A stretch of DNA of 39,083 nt from an uncultured Bacteroidales bacterium (lineage in GTDB: Bacteria; Bacteroidota; Bacteroidia; Bacteroidales; WCHB1-69): positions 1-39,083 of the forward strand of contig CAJOQK010000172.1 of assembly GCA_905236885.1 (NCBI GenBank). Reading direction: 5' to 3'. Positions 17,259-25,430 of this stretch are shown here, one piece after another; within the stretch, counting starts at the first letter, position 1; each line of letters begins with the position of its first letter. Below the pieces are notes generated by a model, which saw only the letters and a program-made list of their open reading frames with translations, had not been told where the DNA came from and did no database searches. Position numbers and translations under genes: made by a program.

Positions 17259-17706
17259 AGTAGGGTATCTGTGGGTTGCAGCCGCCTTTTTGTCGCTGTT
17301 GGTCTCATGCAAACGTCAGTTTGACAGTCAGGTGGTGGAAAGTTATGCGGACGGTCGTCCCAAAGTTGTCCGGGAATTTGTGCTTTCCAATCAGGAGGAC
17401 ACACTACTGACAAAGGAAATCTTCTATTTTCCGGGAGAGAAAAAATACATGGAGAAACAGTATGATGCCCAAGGGAAACCGGAAGGCGTGTGGGTGAGCT
17501 GGTATGAGAACGGTAACAAGAACAGTCAGGGAACCTATGAAAACGGCAAATGGCAGGGTCTTTACCGCGTGTGGTATCCAAACGGAAAATTGCATTATAC
17601 TGGAGAGTATGACAAAGGCGTCAGGGTGGGGGTCTGGAAGTTTTATGACTCTACCGGCACTCTGGTCCGCAAAGAGGAATTGACCTTGGTGGAAAGGCCG
17701 ATGTAA
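17251..17706 (+). CDS. Lipoprotein with MORN-like repeats
   Basis: This is a 151-residue predicted lipoprotein. Its signal peptide ends in the lipobox LVSC with the modified cysteine at C20. MORN-like repeats of about 24 residues run from ~55 to 145 and show the pattern G-(V/L)-(W/Y)-x3-(Y)-x-NG. Clear copies begin at GVW 79, GLY 103 and GVW 127. Bacteroidota annotation often labels such proteins 'YwqK family antitoxin', but no toxin partner is seen here and I regard that name as uninformative. It overlaps the OmpH-like gene by 8 bases, which suggests coupled translation and a shared envelope role. Function unknown. Confidence 0.8.
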   Translation: MNKVGYLWVAAAFLSLLVSCKRQFDSQVVESYADGRPKVVREFVLSNQEDTLLTKEIFYFPGEKKYMEKQYDAQGKPEGVWVSWYENGNKNSQGTYENGKWQGLYRVWYPNGKLHYTGEYDKGVRVGVWKFYDSTGTLVRKEELTLVERPM

Positions 17707-17744
17707 ATTTTTGAAAAAAATATAAACAATAAAAAATAACAGAC

Positions 17745-18770
17745 ATGAAAGAGATTGATTGGAAAAATTTGTCATTCGGTTACATGAAGACCGACTACAA
17801 TGTTAGATGCTACTACCGTGACGGAAAATGGGGTGAGCTGGAAGTTTCCTCTTCTGAAGAGATTCCCATCCACATGGCGGCCACCTGCCTGCACTATGGT
17901 CAGGAGGGTTTTGAGGGCTTGAAGGCTTTCCGTGGCAAGGACGGCAAAGTGCGGGTCTTCCGCATGGACGAGAATGCCAAACGTTTGGCCTCCACCTCGC
18001 ATGGCATCATGATGGCCGAATTTCCGCTTGAACTTTTCCGCAAAGCGGTTGATATGGTCGTGCGGCTGAACAAGGACTACATTCCACCTTACGGTACAGG
18101 CGCTTCGCTCTACCTTCGTCCGCTGCTGATCGGTACTGGAGCCCAGGTTGGTGTAAAGCCTGCCAACGAATATCTGTTTGTCATCTTCGTGACGCCGGTC
18201 GGACCTTACTTCAAGGGAGGTTTCACCGCCAATCCTTATGTGATTACCCGCAAGTATGACCGTTCTGCACCGCTCGGAACCGGCATTTATAAAGTGGGTG
18301 GAAACTATGCTGCAAGCATGCGTGCCCATATTGAAGCCTGCCACGGTGGAGAGTATGCCTGCGAGTTCTATCTGGATGCCAAGGAGAAACATTACATTGA
18401 TGAGGCTGGTGCCGCTAATTTCTTCGGTATCAAAAACAATACCTACATCACACCTCTTTCCACCTCTATTCTGCCCTCCATCACCAACAAATCCCTGATG
18501 CAGTTGGCGGAACACCTCGGAATGAAGACCGAACGCCGTCCCATTCCGATTGAGGAGCTGGAAACTTTCGAGGAGGCTGGAGCTTGCGGAACCGCCGCTG
18601 TCATCAGCCCGATCCAGCGCATTGACGACTTGGACAACAACAAGTCCTATGTCATATCCAAGGACGGCCAGCCAGGTCCATGGTGCAAGAAGCTCTATAC
18701 TGCCTTGCAGCAGATCCAATATGGGGAGGCCGAGGATGTTTTTGGTTGGTGTGATATTATTGATTTATAG
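17745..18770 (+). CDS. ilvE: Branched-chain-amino-acid aminotransferase
   Basis: This 341-residue fold-type IV PLP enzyme transfers amino groups between glutamate and the keto acids of leucine, isoleucine and valine. The PLP lysine is K183 in GIYKVGGNYAAS. Other landmarks are the LHYGQEGFEGLKAFRG block (49-64), LYLRPLLIGTGAQVGV and YIDEAGAANFFGI. The length and the GNYAAS form match the longer (class II-type) bacterial enzyme. The start follows an A-rich stretch 38 bases after the MORN lipoprotein, with no TAnnTTTG element in between. It may be read from upstream. A GC-rich stem-loop follows the gene. Confidence 0.95.
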   Translation: MKEIDWKNLSFGYMKTDYNVRCYYRDGKWGELEVSSSEEIPIHMAATCLHYGQEGFEGLKAFRGKDGKVRVFRMDENAKRLASTSHGIMMAEFPLELFRKAVDMVVRLNKDYIPPYGTGASLYLRPLLIGTGAQVGVKPANEYLFVIFVTPVGPYFKGGFTANPYVITRKYDRSAPLGTGIYKVGGNYAASMRAHIEACHGGEYACEFYLDAKEKHYIDEAGAANFFGIKNNTYITPLSTSILPSITNKSLMQLAEHLGMKTERRPIPIEELETFEEAGACGTAAVISPIQRIDDLDNNKSYVISKDGQPGPWCKKLYTALQQIQYGEAEDVFGWCDIIDL

Positions 18771-18791
18771 TGTTTTTAGGTTAATATTGGA

Positions 18792-18820
18792 GCAAGGAGC
18801 GTGCGCAGCGCGCTCCTTGC
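18792..18820 (+). terminator. GC-rich stem-loop between ilvE and lpdA
   Basis: GCAAGGAGCG (18792-18801) pairs perfectly with CGCTCCTTGC (18811-18820) across a 9-base loop. Only four T follow, interrupted by A, so it is an imperfect intrinsic terminator. It lies just 19 bases before the lpdA ATG, so it could instead be an attenuator or an mRNA-stability element. Confidence 0.6.
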
Positions 18821-18839
18821 ATTTTAAAAACAAGGAACT

Positions 18840-20234
18840 ATGCAATATGATTTGATAGTGGTAGGCAGCGGCCCCGGCGGTTATGTGGCTGCCATCAAGG
18901 GTTCGCAGTTGGGTATGAAAACTGCGGTTGTGGAACGTGCCGAATTAGGCGGCATCTGCCTGAACTGGGGCTGTATCCCCACCAAGGCGCTGATGAAGTC
19001 GGCCCAAGTGTACACCTATATGAAACATGCCGCCAATTATGGTGTGCAGGTGGAAGGGGAGGTGAAGCCCGATTTTCCCGCCATGGTGCAGCGAAGCCGC
19101 GGCGTGGCGGAAACCATGAGCAAAGGTATCCAGTACCTTTTGCAAAAAAACAAGGTGGATGTGATAGCCGGTACCGCCAAACTTACAGGCAACCATGAAC
19201 TTGAGGTGACGGACAAGGAGGGTGGAAAAGCCACCTATACTGCCTCACATATTGTTCTGGCCACTGGCGCCCGTTCCAGAGTGCTGCCCAACCTGCCGCA
19301 GGACGGCAAAAAAATTATCGGATACCGCGAGGCATTAACATTGCCCGAGCTTCCCAAGTCCATGGTGATTGTGGGCTCCGGAGCCATTGGCAGCGAATTT
19401 GCCTTCTTCTATAACAGTTTGGGTGTGCAAACCACTCTGATAGAGCTGTTGCCGCACATTCTTCCTGTGGAGGATGAGGAAATCGCCAAACATGTGGACC
19501 GCGCTTTCCGCAAACAAGGCATGAAGGTCATGGCTGAGGCAAATGTGGAGAAGGTGGAGGTGGACAACGATGTCTGCCATGTATATGTCAAGGACAAACG
19601 GGGCAAGGAGAGCCAGATTGACGCCGACATTGTGCTTTCGGCAGTCGGTGTGCAGACCAATTTGGAAAACCTCGGTTTGGAGGAACTGGGTATTAAGGTG
19701 GAACGTGGCAAAGTGGTGGTGGATGACTTCTACCGCACCAATGTTGAGGGCGTGTACGCCATAGGTGATATTGTGCATGGTCCCGCCCTGGCTCATGTCT
19801 CTTCCCAAGAGGCCTTGGTATGTGTGGAAAAAATAGCCGGTAAAAATCCTGAACCAGTGGATTATACAAATATTCCTGGCTGCACCTACACTTCGCCTGA
19901 GGTGGCTTCGGTCGGTCTGAACGAGCAGAAGGCATTGGAGGCCGGTTATGAGATAAAAGTGGGCAAATTCCCCTTTACCGCTTCCGGAAAAGCAACTGCG
20001 GCTGGCAATCGTGACGGTATGGTGAAGGTGATTTTTGATGCCAAGACCAACTTGCTGTTGGGCTGCCATCTGGTTGGTGACAATGTTACGGAAATGATTG
20101 CCGAGGCGGTTGCTATCCGTAAGGCTGGCCTGACTGCCGACGATATCCGCAATGCCATCCATCCGCATCCCACCATGTCCGAAGCTGTCAAGGAGGCGGT
20201 TGAGGCTGCCTACGGTGAGGCAATCCATGTGTAG
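18840..20234 (+). CDS. lpdA: Dihydrolipoyl dehydrogenase
   Basis: This 464-residue FAD flavoprotein reoxidises dihydrolipoamide of 2-oxoacid dehydrogenase or glycine cleavage complexes. The FAD motif is VVGSGPGGYVAA at 7-18, and the redox disulfide is GGICLNWGCIPTKAL with C40 and C45. The NAD-binding motif is IVGSGAIGSEFA, and the second FAD segment is GVYAIGDIVHGPALAHVSSQE. The C-terminal catalytic dyad is in HPHPTMSEAVKEA (H443 and E448). No E1 or E2 dehydrogenase gene is in the window, and the 2-oxoglutarate step here may be served by KorAB, so the glycine cleavage system or a branched-chain complex encoded elsewhere is a plausible partner. AAGGA before the ATG supports the start. Confidence 0.95.
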   Translation: MQYDLIVVGSGPGGYVAAIKGSQLGMKTAVVERAELGGICLNWGCIPTKALMKSAQVYTYMKHAANYGVQVEGEVKPDFPAMVQRSRGVAETMSKGIQYLLQKNKVDVIAGTAKLTGNHELEVTDKEGGKATYTASHIVLATGARSRVLPNLPQDGKKIIGYREALTLPELPKSMVIVGSGAIGSEFAFFYNSLGVQTTLIELLPHILPVEDEEIAKHVDRAFRKQGMKVMAEANVEKVEVDNDVCHVYVKDKRGKESQIDADIVLSAVGVQTNLENLGLEELGIKVERGKVVVDDFYRTNVEGVYAIGDIVHGPALAHVSSQEALVCVEKIAGKNPEPVDYTNIPGCTYTSPEVASVGLNEQKALEAGYEIKVGKFPFTASGKATAAGNRDGMVKVIFDAKTNLLLGCHLVGDNVTEMIAEAVAIRKAGLTADDIRNAIHPHPTMSEAVKEAVEAAYGEAIHV

Positions 20235-20289
20235 TGTGTCTTCAATAGTCCTTCATTTGTATAAATAAAAATTTAAACAGACTGATTTT

Positions 20290-21171
20290 ATGAAAGCATA
20301 CATGTTTCCCGGTCAGGGAGCGCAGTTTGTTGGGATGGGGAAAAATTGGTACGACCAGAATCCGAAAGTGAAAGCCCTGTTTGAGCAGGCCAATGAAATT
20401 TTGGGTTTCCGCATTACCGACCTGATGTTCTCCGGCACGGATGAGGATTTGAAGCAGACCAAGGTTACGCAGCCTGCCATCTTCCTGCATTCTGTGGCGT
20501 TGGCTTTGTGTGTTGTTGAACCGTTTGCACCGGACATGGTGGCGGGACACTCATTAGGTGAGTTTTCCGCGTTAGTTGCCAATCGCTGTCTTTCGTTTGA
20601 AGACGGGTTGCGTCTGGTCTCCCAACGGGCCCAGGCCATGCAGAAAGCCTGTGATTTGGCACCGTCCACCATGGCGGTGGTGTTGGGCCTGTCCAACGAC
20701 AAAGTGGTGGAGGTTTGTAAGGAGGTGAAAGATGAGGTTGTGGTTCCTGCCAATTTCAACTGCCCCGGACAGGTGGCTCTTTCCGGTTCAATTGCCGGAA
20801 TTGAAAAGGTGGCGGAACTGATGAAAGCTGCCGGAGCCAAGCGGGTGCTGCCGTTGAAGGTTAGCGGAGCTTTCCATTCCCCATTCATGGAACCTGCCCG
20901 ACTGGAACTTGCTGAGGCGGTGGACAAAACGGAGTTCCATGCGCCCATCTGCCCAATTTACCAGAATTGTACTGCCGCTGCCACTACGGATGTGGCGCAA
21001 ATACGGGAGAACCTTAAGGCGCAGCTGACTGCTCCGGTCAAATGGACCCAAAGTGTTGAGGCTATGGTTGCCGACGGTGCGGACACCTTTGTGGAACTGG
21101 GACCTGGCACTGTGTTGCAGGGACTGGTGCACAAAATCAATCCCGATGTGCAGACGGAAGGGGTGAGTTAG
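20290..21171 (+). CDS. fabD: Malonyl-CoA:ACP transacylase FabD
   Basis: This 293-residue enzyme moves malonyl groups from CoA to acyl carrier protein for fatty acid synthesis. FPGQGAQFVGMG (6-17) opens the fold. The nucleophile is S88 in GHSLGEFSAL, and the partner histidine is H196 in GAFHSPFM. VTQPAIF and VELGPGTVLQGLV near the C-terminus are also typical. It follows lpdA by 55 bases without an evident terminator. A strong terminator comes after it, facing the convergent DUF2520 gene. Confidence 0.96.
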   Translation: MKAYMFPGQGAQFVGMGKNWYDQNPKVKALFEQANEILGFRITDLMFSGTDEDLKQTKVTQPAIFLHSVALALCVVEPFAPDMVAGHSLGEFSALVANRCLSFEDGLRLVSQRAQAMQKACDLAPSTMAVVLGLSNDKVVEVCKEVKDEVVVPANFNCPGQVALSGSIAGIEKVAELMKAAGAKRVLPLKVSGAFHSPFMEPARLELAEAVDKTEFHAPICPIYQNCTAAATTDVAQIRENLKAQLTAPVKWTQSVEAMVADGADTFVELGPGTVLQGLVHKINPDVQTEGVS

Positions 21172-21208
21172 CCCGCGTTTTTTGGAGAGCAAGTCCTCTT
21201 AATTTGAA

Positions 21209-21238
21209 ATCGGGTGCCGGGAAGGCATCCGATTTTTT
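21209..21238 (+). terminator. Rho-independent terminator after fabD
   Basis: ATCGGGTGCC (21209-21218) pairs with GGCATCCGAT (21224-21233), with one G-T wobble and a 5-base loop, and is followed by a T-run to 21238. It overlaps the stop codon of the convergent minus-strand gene. Confidence 0.88.
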
Positions 21239-22010
21239 ATTGCTGTTTTGACGTTTCTTCAATGCAGCGGGTCATTATCCGGTAAATTTCTTCCCATTCG
21301 GGGCATGTTCGGGAAATCAGGGCCAGTTGTTGCCGAATCACGTTTTCGTCATGCCGCCGGGCAGGGCCGGTTTGAGCCTCTTTTGGAGTTATTCGTGTCA
21401 CTTTCAGTGCGGTTTCCAAAATCAGTCCGTGCAGCAGTTCCGGTGGTATTCCGGCTTTTTCCACCATGTCAAATGCGATACGGTAGAGCGCATTGCTGAA
21501 ATTGTTGGCGAAAACTCCCGCCAGATGGAGTTGTTGGCGTTGCCCCTCCTTGAGCCAGTATGTTTCGTCACTAATGAGCCGTGCGGTCGCTTCCAAAGTT
21601 GTCCGCGCGCTCTCCGTTGTCGCTTCCAGGCAGAGCGGCAGTTTTTGTGAAGCCAATTCCACGCCCCGGGTGCAGGTTTGGAAAGGGTAGAGGACTCCGC
21701 AGTTTTCGCTGATGCCTTCAAACAGATTGAGCGGCAGGGTGCCTGAAGTGTGCAGCATCACGCGGTTCCGGTGCGGAAAATGCGGAAGCACCTCTTCATA
21801 GCATTGGTCCTGCAGGGTGAAAATATATACATCGGCATCTTCGGGGATGGTTTCCCATGAATGGTGTGAAGGGCAGTGCCAGCGGGCGGCCAGGCTTGCG
21901 GCCTTTTCGGGGTCTCTTCCGAAAACGCCATGTAGTGTGCCGGCAGTTCGGACAAGTCTTTCCCCTAATATCCAGGCAATGTTTCCGGTTCCCAATAAAA
22001 ATACTTTCAT
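21237..22010 (-). CDS. Rossmann-fold DUF2520 protein (putative NAD(P)-dependent dehydrogenase)
   Basis: This 257-residue protein has an N-terminal Rossmann domain with FLLGTGNIAWILGERLV (residues 4-20), including the GxGNxA nucleotide-binding motif. HTSGTLPLNLF and CGVLYPFQTCTRG mark the end of the Rossmann domain. The C-terminal helical DUF2520 domain has QLHLAGVFANNFSNALYRIA, which resembles the dimerising helical domain of 6-phosphogluconate dehydrogenase/ketopantoate reductase-type enzymes. The substrate is not known. The gene lies downstream of the GT117 gene on the same strand, but an intrinsic terminator separates them, so it probably has its own start signal in 22011-22071. Confidence 0.85.
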   Translation of the reverse strand: MKVFLLGTGNIAWILGERLVRTAGTLHGVFGRDPEKAASLAARWHCPSHHSWETIPEDADVYIFTLQDQCYEEVLPHFPHRNRVMLHTSGTLPLNLFEGISENCGVLYPFQTCTRGVELASQKLPLCLEATTESARTTLEATARLISDETYWLKEGQRQQLHLAGVFANNFSNALYRIAFDMVEKAGIPPELLHGLILETALKVTRITPKEAQTGPARRHDENVIRQQLALISRTCPEWEEIYRIMTRCIEETSKQQ

Positions 22011-22052
22011 GGCGAGTGCTTTTTATTCCAAATCGTTTGATTGACAGAAATT

Positions 22053-22070
22053 ACCTCATTACAATGAGGT
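22053..22070. repeat. Perfect 8-bp palindrome upstream of the DUF2520 gene
   Basis: ACCTCATT and AATGAGGT are perfect inverted arms separated by two bases. The tight centre suits a dimeric protein-binding site better than an RNA hairpin. It lies 43 bases upstream of the minus-strand DUF2520 start and next to the GT117 terminator. Confidence 0.4.
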
Positions 22071-22072
22071 TC

Positions 22073-22104
22073 AAAAAAGAGGATGACGCCATGTCATCCT
22101 CTTT
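22073..22104 (-). terminator. Rho-independent terminator after the GT117 gene
   Basis: AAAGAGGATGAC (22076-22087) and GTCATCCTCTTT (22093-22104) form a perfect 12-bp stem with a 5-base loop. On the minus strand the stem is followed by a run of T (complement of 22073-22078). It lies about 25 bases after the stop of the minus-strand DUF2723 gene. Confidence 0.92.
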
Positions 22105-22128
22105 GGGTTTTATTAACAATAAACTGTA

Positions 22129-25100
22129 TTAATTGCTGTAAGCCAATGCTTTTTCACTCAATTCGGTCAAAGCATTATTGCTGTTGCAGGCTTTTGCCGT
22201 CTCATCGTTTTCGGCCATCTGTTTGACAAAATTGCCAATCTGATAGCAGAAAGCGCGGTTGCGTTCCCAGTCACTGCGGTAGTAGTCGGAGCGTTTGCCC
22301 TTGAATTTGGCATAATAGAGGTTCTCCAGATGCATCTGTTCCACGTAGTCGTTGAAAAGTGCCACACCCTTTTCAATGCCCTCCTTGGTGGAGGTGTGGA
22401 AATACATTTGGCCCAAATAGAAATCCAAATTGTCATAGGGGATGGTCTCCTTCGGGAACCATGTGTAGCATTTTTCCAGCACCTGCAGGGCATTTTCCGG
22501 CTTTTTGCTGGCGATAAAGGCGTCGGCGCAGCGCAGGAAGAAGAGTTTCATGTTGGTGACACTGCGCGTGTAGTCCTCGCTCAGATAGACTTCCGGATTG
22601 GCATACTCGGCCAGGTCAAATTTTTGGATATTCTCCCAAAGCACTTCGGGGTTAACCCGACCGTAGAGGCCGCCGCCCATGTTGTTGGGCAGATGGTCGA
22701 GAACCGGAACCAGCCGGTAGGCCAGACCCTCCACCTGGAAATATTTGTCCAGTCCGAAGAAAGCGTCGGAACCTGTGGTGGAGACATAGTAGATCGGGCG
22801 TTCCCAGTTGTTGTGGGCGATGATGTCCATCATGGCGATGTAAGCCTTGGAAACCAACATAATAGTGTCGTTGCCATTGGTTTGGTAGATGTTGTCGGAA
22901 GGCATGACCCAGTCCAGATGGTCCACAATGTAGGCGGTGTCGGAAGGATGCACAGTGCCGTTGGCAATCACTTTGTTGCGGTCCACATCCAAGGTGAAAT
23001 GGATGCTGCGGATGTAGGCCTCACGTTTGTTGTTGTTGGGGTTGTACATCACATCCTTCATCACATTGACCAGATTTTGAGGTGTTTTAATCTCATTTCG
23101 GGCAATCAGCAGGTCGCGGGTGCCCTGTTTGTACATCTCCTTGGTCATTTTCATCGGGACAGGTTTGCCTTCGTAGGCCTGGCATTTCATCTGGTCGAGA
23201 TACCAGTCGGTGCCGGCCAATGACAAATTGAATACCCTGACATCGGTGCGGTAGCCTTCTACCTCCTGCATGTACCAGAGAGGGAAGGTGTCGTTGTCCC
23301 CGTTGGTGAACAGGATGGCGTTTGGTGCGCAGGAGTCCAGGTAGGCTTTGGCAATTTCGCGGGTCAGGTAGCGGTTGGAACGGTTGTGGTCGTCCCAGTT
23401 CTGGGCGCACATGATGGCCGGCACACATACGCAGACGGCGGTTGCCACCACTGCGGAGGCATGCTTGTTCAGCTTCTTTTGCAGCAGGTCATAAATGGCA
23501 TATACTCCCAAACCGATCCAAATCGCAAAGGCGTAGAAGGAGGCGGCGAAGGCATAGTCCCTCTCACGCGGCTGGTAGGCGTACATGTTCAGGTAGATGC
23601 CGATGGCGATGCCTGTCATGAAGAAGAGGGCTAGCACCACCATGCCGTTGTGGGAATCTTTTTTGAACTGGAAGAAAAGCCCAACCAAACCCAAAATCAG
23701 CGGCAGGAAATAGTATTTGTTGTTGCCCGGGTTTTTCATGTGCTGCGGCATGTCCTGCGGGCCGAGGCGCGCCTCGTCGATGAATTTGACGCCGGAAAGC
23801 CACGCGCCGGAGGTTTTCCCTCCAAATCCCTGGTTGACTGTCTGTCTGCCGACAAAATTCCACATGAAGTAGCGTCCGTACATATAGCCCATCTGGTAAC
23901 GCCAGAAGAATTTCAGGTTCTGTCCGAAAGTGGGTGTGCGCGGCACACGCTGTCCGTTGGCATAGGTGTAGTCGTCCCCTTTGATGTCTGCCCAATGCTT
24001 GTATTGGCGGATGCGGGGGCTTTCACGGTTCCACATGCGGGGGAAAAGGGTGCAGTAGTCTCCGTCATAAATCACTTCAGAGTTGCTTTTGTCATCCCCG
24101 ATCACGTACCTGCCCTTGATTTCCAGTTTTCCATTGCTGTAACGCTCACCATTCACCTCCATGAATTTTTCCGCCTCCCGTTTGGAGAAGAAGGAACCCA
24201 CCTGTTGTCCGTTGAAAAATACAATGTAGTTTTTCACGTATGAGGGTTTCCCGTCTTCGTAGGATTTGACCGGTGTGTTGTAGTAGGGTCCGTAAACCAG
24301 CGGAGTTTTGCCGTATTGGTCACGGTTCAGGTAGGAGAGCAGCGCCACGGCGTCTTCCGGATTGTTCTCGTCCAGCGGCGTGTTGGCGTTGGAGCGGATG
24401 ACTAGGATAAAGAAGGTCGAATAGCCGATCAATATGAAGGCAAAACAGAGGGTGATGATGTTCAGTAGCCTCTTCCGGCGTTTTTCCGAATATATCAGCC
24501 CCCACAGTATCAAGGCGAAAATCAGCAGGAAATAGATAATGGTGCCGCTGTTGAAAGGCAGGTGGAAGCCATTGACGAAAACCCGTTCGAATCCGCCGGA
24601 GAGTTTCACAATCCAAGGCACTATACCCCACAGGATGAGACCAATCATCACAAATGAGAGCAGAAGTGCGTAGATGACGCCTTTCGTGGTCGGTTTGTAC
24701 TTGCGGTAGTATACCACCAGCACCATGGCGGGCAACGTCAGCAAGTTCAGCAGGTGCACGCCGATGGAGAGGCCGATCAGGTAGGCAATCAGTATTAGCC
24801 AACGGTAGGAACCGTCCTCGTCCGCAACCTCTTCCCATTTCAGAATAGCCCAGAACACCAAGGCTGTGAAGAAGGAGGACATTGCGTAAACCTCACCCTC
24901 CACAGCAGAAAACCAGAAGGTGTCGGAAAAGGTGTATGCGGCAGCTCCGATGAGGGCGCATCCGAAGACGGCGATCATTTTGGAGGCTTCCCATTCGCCA
25001 CCGTTCCTGAGCGCGATTTTTTTCGCGAAGAGTGAAATGCTCCAGAAAAGGAACATGATGGTTAGGCCGCTGCACAATGCCGACATTGTGTTGATGCAGA

Positions 25101-25329
25101 TGGCGATGTTGGCGGCGTCTTTTGCAAACAGGGCGAAAAGGCAGCCAATCAGTTGGAAAGTGGGTGCCCCTGGAGGGTGACCGACCTGCAATTTGCATGC
25201 GGTGGCAATGTATTCACCGCAATCCCAAAAACTTACGGTAGGTTCGGCCGTCAGTATGTAAACCATGCTGGCTAAGATACCTACGAGCCAACCCATTGTT
25301 GTGTTGATGATTTTGAACTTTTTATTCAT
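22129..25329 (-). CDS. GT117 / DUF2723 (TMEM260-like) multipass membrane protein
   Basis: This 1066-residue protein belongs to a GT-C-type family related to eukaryotic TMEM260, a protein O-mannosyltransferase. The first extracytoplasmic loop carries VSFWDCGEYIATACKLQVGH (32-51); its Asp-Cys-Gly-Glu at 36-39 is the expected catalytic-loop acidic motif. About ten membrane segments run to ~315. A soluble region follows (~315-540), then four more membrane segments (~545-680), then ~390 extracytoplasmic residues. The C-terminal part includes LFTNGDNDTFPLWYMQEVEG and helical TPR-like ends. The donor sugar and acceptor are unknown, and a role in envelope or protein glycosylation is inference. It is downstream of pheS on the same strand, with a 101-base AT-rich gap and no TAnnTTTG element. 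Confidence 0.88.
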   Translation of the reverse strand: MNKKFKIINTTMGWLVGILASMVYILTAEPTVSFWDCGEYIATACKLQVGHPPGAPTFQLIGCLFALFAKDAANIAICINTMSALCSGLTIMFLFWSISLFAKKIALRNGGEWEASKMIAVFGCALIGAAAYTFSDTFWFSAVEGEVYAMSSFFTALVFWAILKWEEVADEDGSYRWLILIAYLIGLSIGVHLLNLLTLPAMVLVVYYRKYKPTTKGVIYALLLSFVMIGLILWGIVPWIVKLSGGFERVFVNGFHLPFNSGTIIYFLLIFALILWGLIYSEKRRKRLLNIITLCFAFILIGYSTFFILVIRSNANTPLDENNPEDAVALLSYLNRDQYGKTPLVYGPYYNTPVKSYEDGKPSYVKNYIVFFNGQQVGSFFSKREAEKFMEVNGERYSNGKLEIKGRYVIGDDKSNSEVIYDGDYCTLFPRMWNRESPRIRQYKHWADIKGDDYTYANGQRVPRTPTFGQNLKFFWRYQMGYMYGRYFMWNFVGRQTVNQGFGGKTSGAWLSGVKFIDEARLGPQDMPQHMKNPGNNKYYFLPLILGLVGLFFQFKKDSHNGMVVLALFFMTGIAIGIYLNMYAYQPRERDYAFAASFYAFAIWIGLGVYAIYDLLQKKLNKHASAVVATAVCVCVPAIMCAQNWDDHNRSNRYLTREIAKAYLDSCAPNAILFTNGDNDTFPLWYMQEVEGYRTDVRVFNLSLAGTDWYLDQMKCQAYEGKPVPMKMTKEMYKQGTRDLLIARNEIKTPQNLVNVMKDVMYNPNNNKREAYIRSIHFTLDVDRNKVIANGTVHPSDTAYIVDHLDWVMPSDNIYQTNGNDTIMLVSKAYIAMMDIIAHNNWERPIYYVSTTGSDAFFGLDKYFQVEGLAYRLVPVLDHLPNNMGGGLYGRVNPEVLWENIQKFDLAEYANPEVYLSEDYTRSVTNMKLFFLRCADAFIASKKPENALQVLEKCYTWFPKETIPYDNLDFYLGQMYFHTSTKEGIEKGVALFNDYVEQMHLENLYYAKFKGKRSDYYRSDWERNRAFCYQIGNFVKQMAENDETAKACNSNNALTELSEKALAYSN

Positions 25330-25430
25330 TTTATTGGATTGTTATTTGTTTCAAAAAATTGTTTTAAATATTGTATGTGTTCTATAAAATTTTTTATATG
25401 TTATCCGGATGGTTGAAAGATGAGTTTTGT

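Noticed and set aside
17251-17706. Toxin-antitoxin system (YwqK-family antitoxin label)
   Set aside because: The protein is a lipoprotein with MORN-like repeats, and no toxin gene is adjacent. The label is an annotation habit, not evidence.
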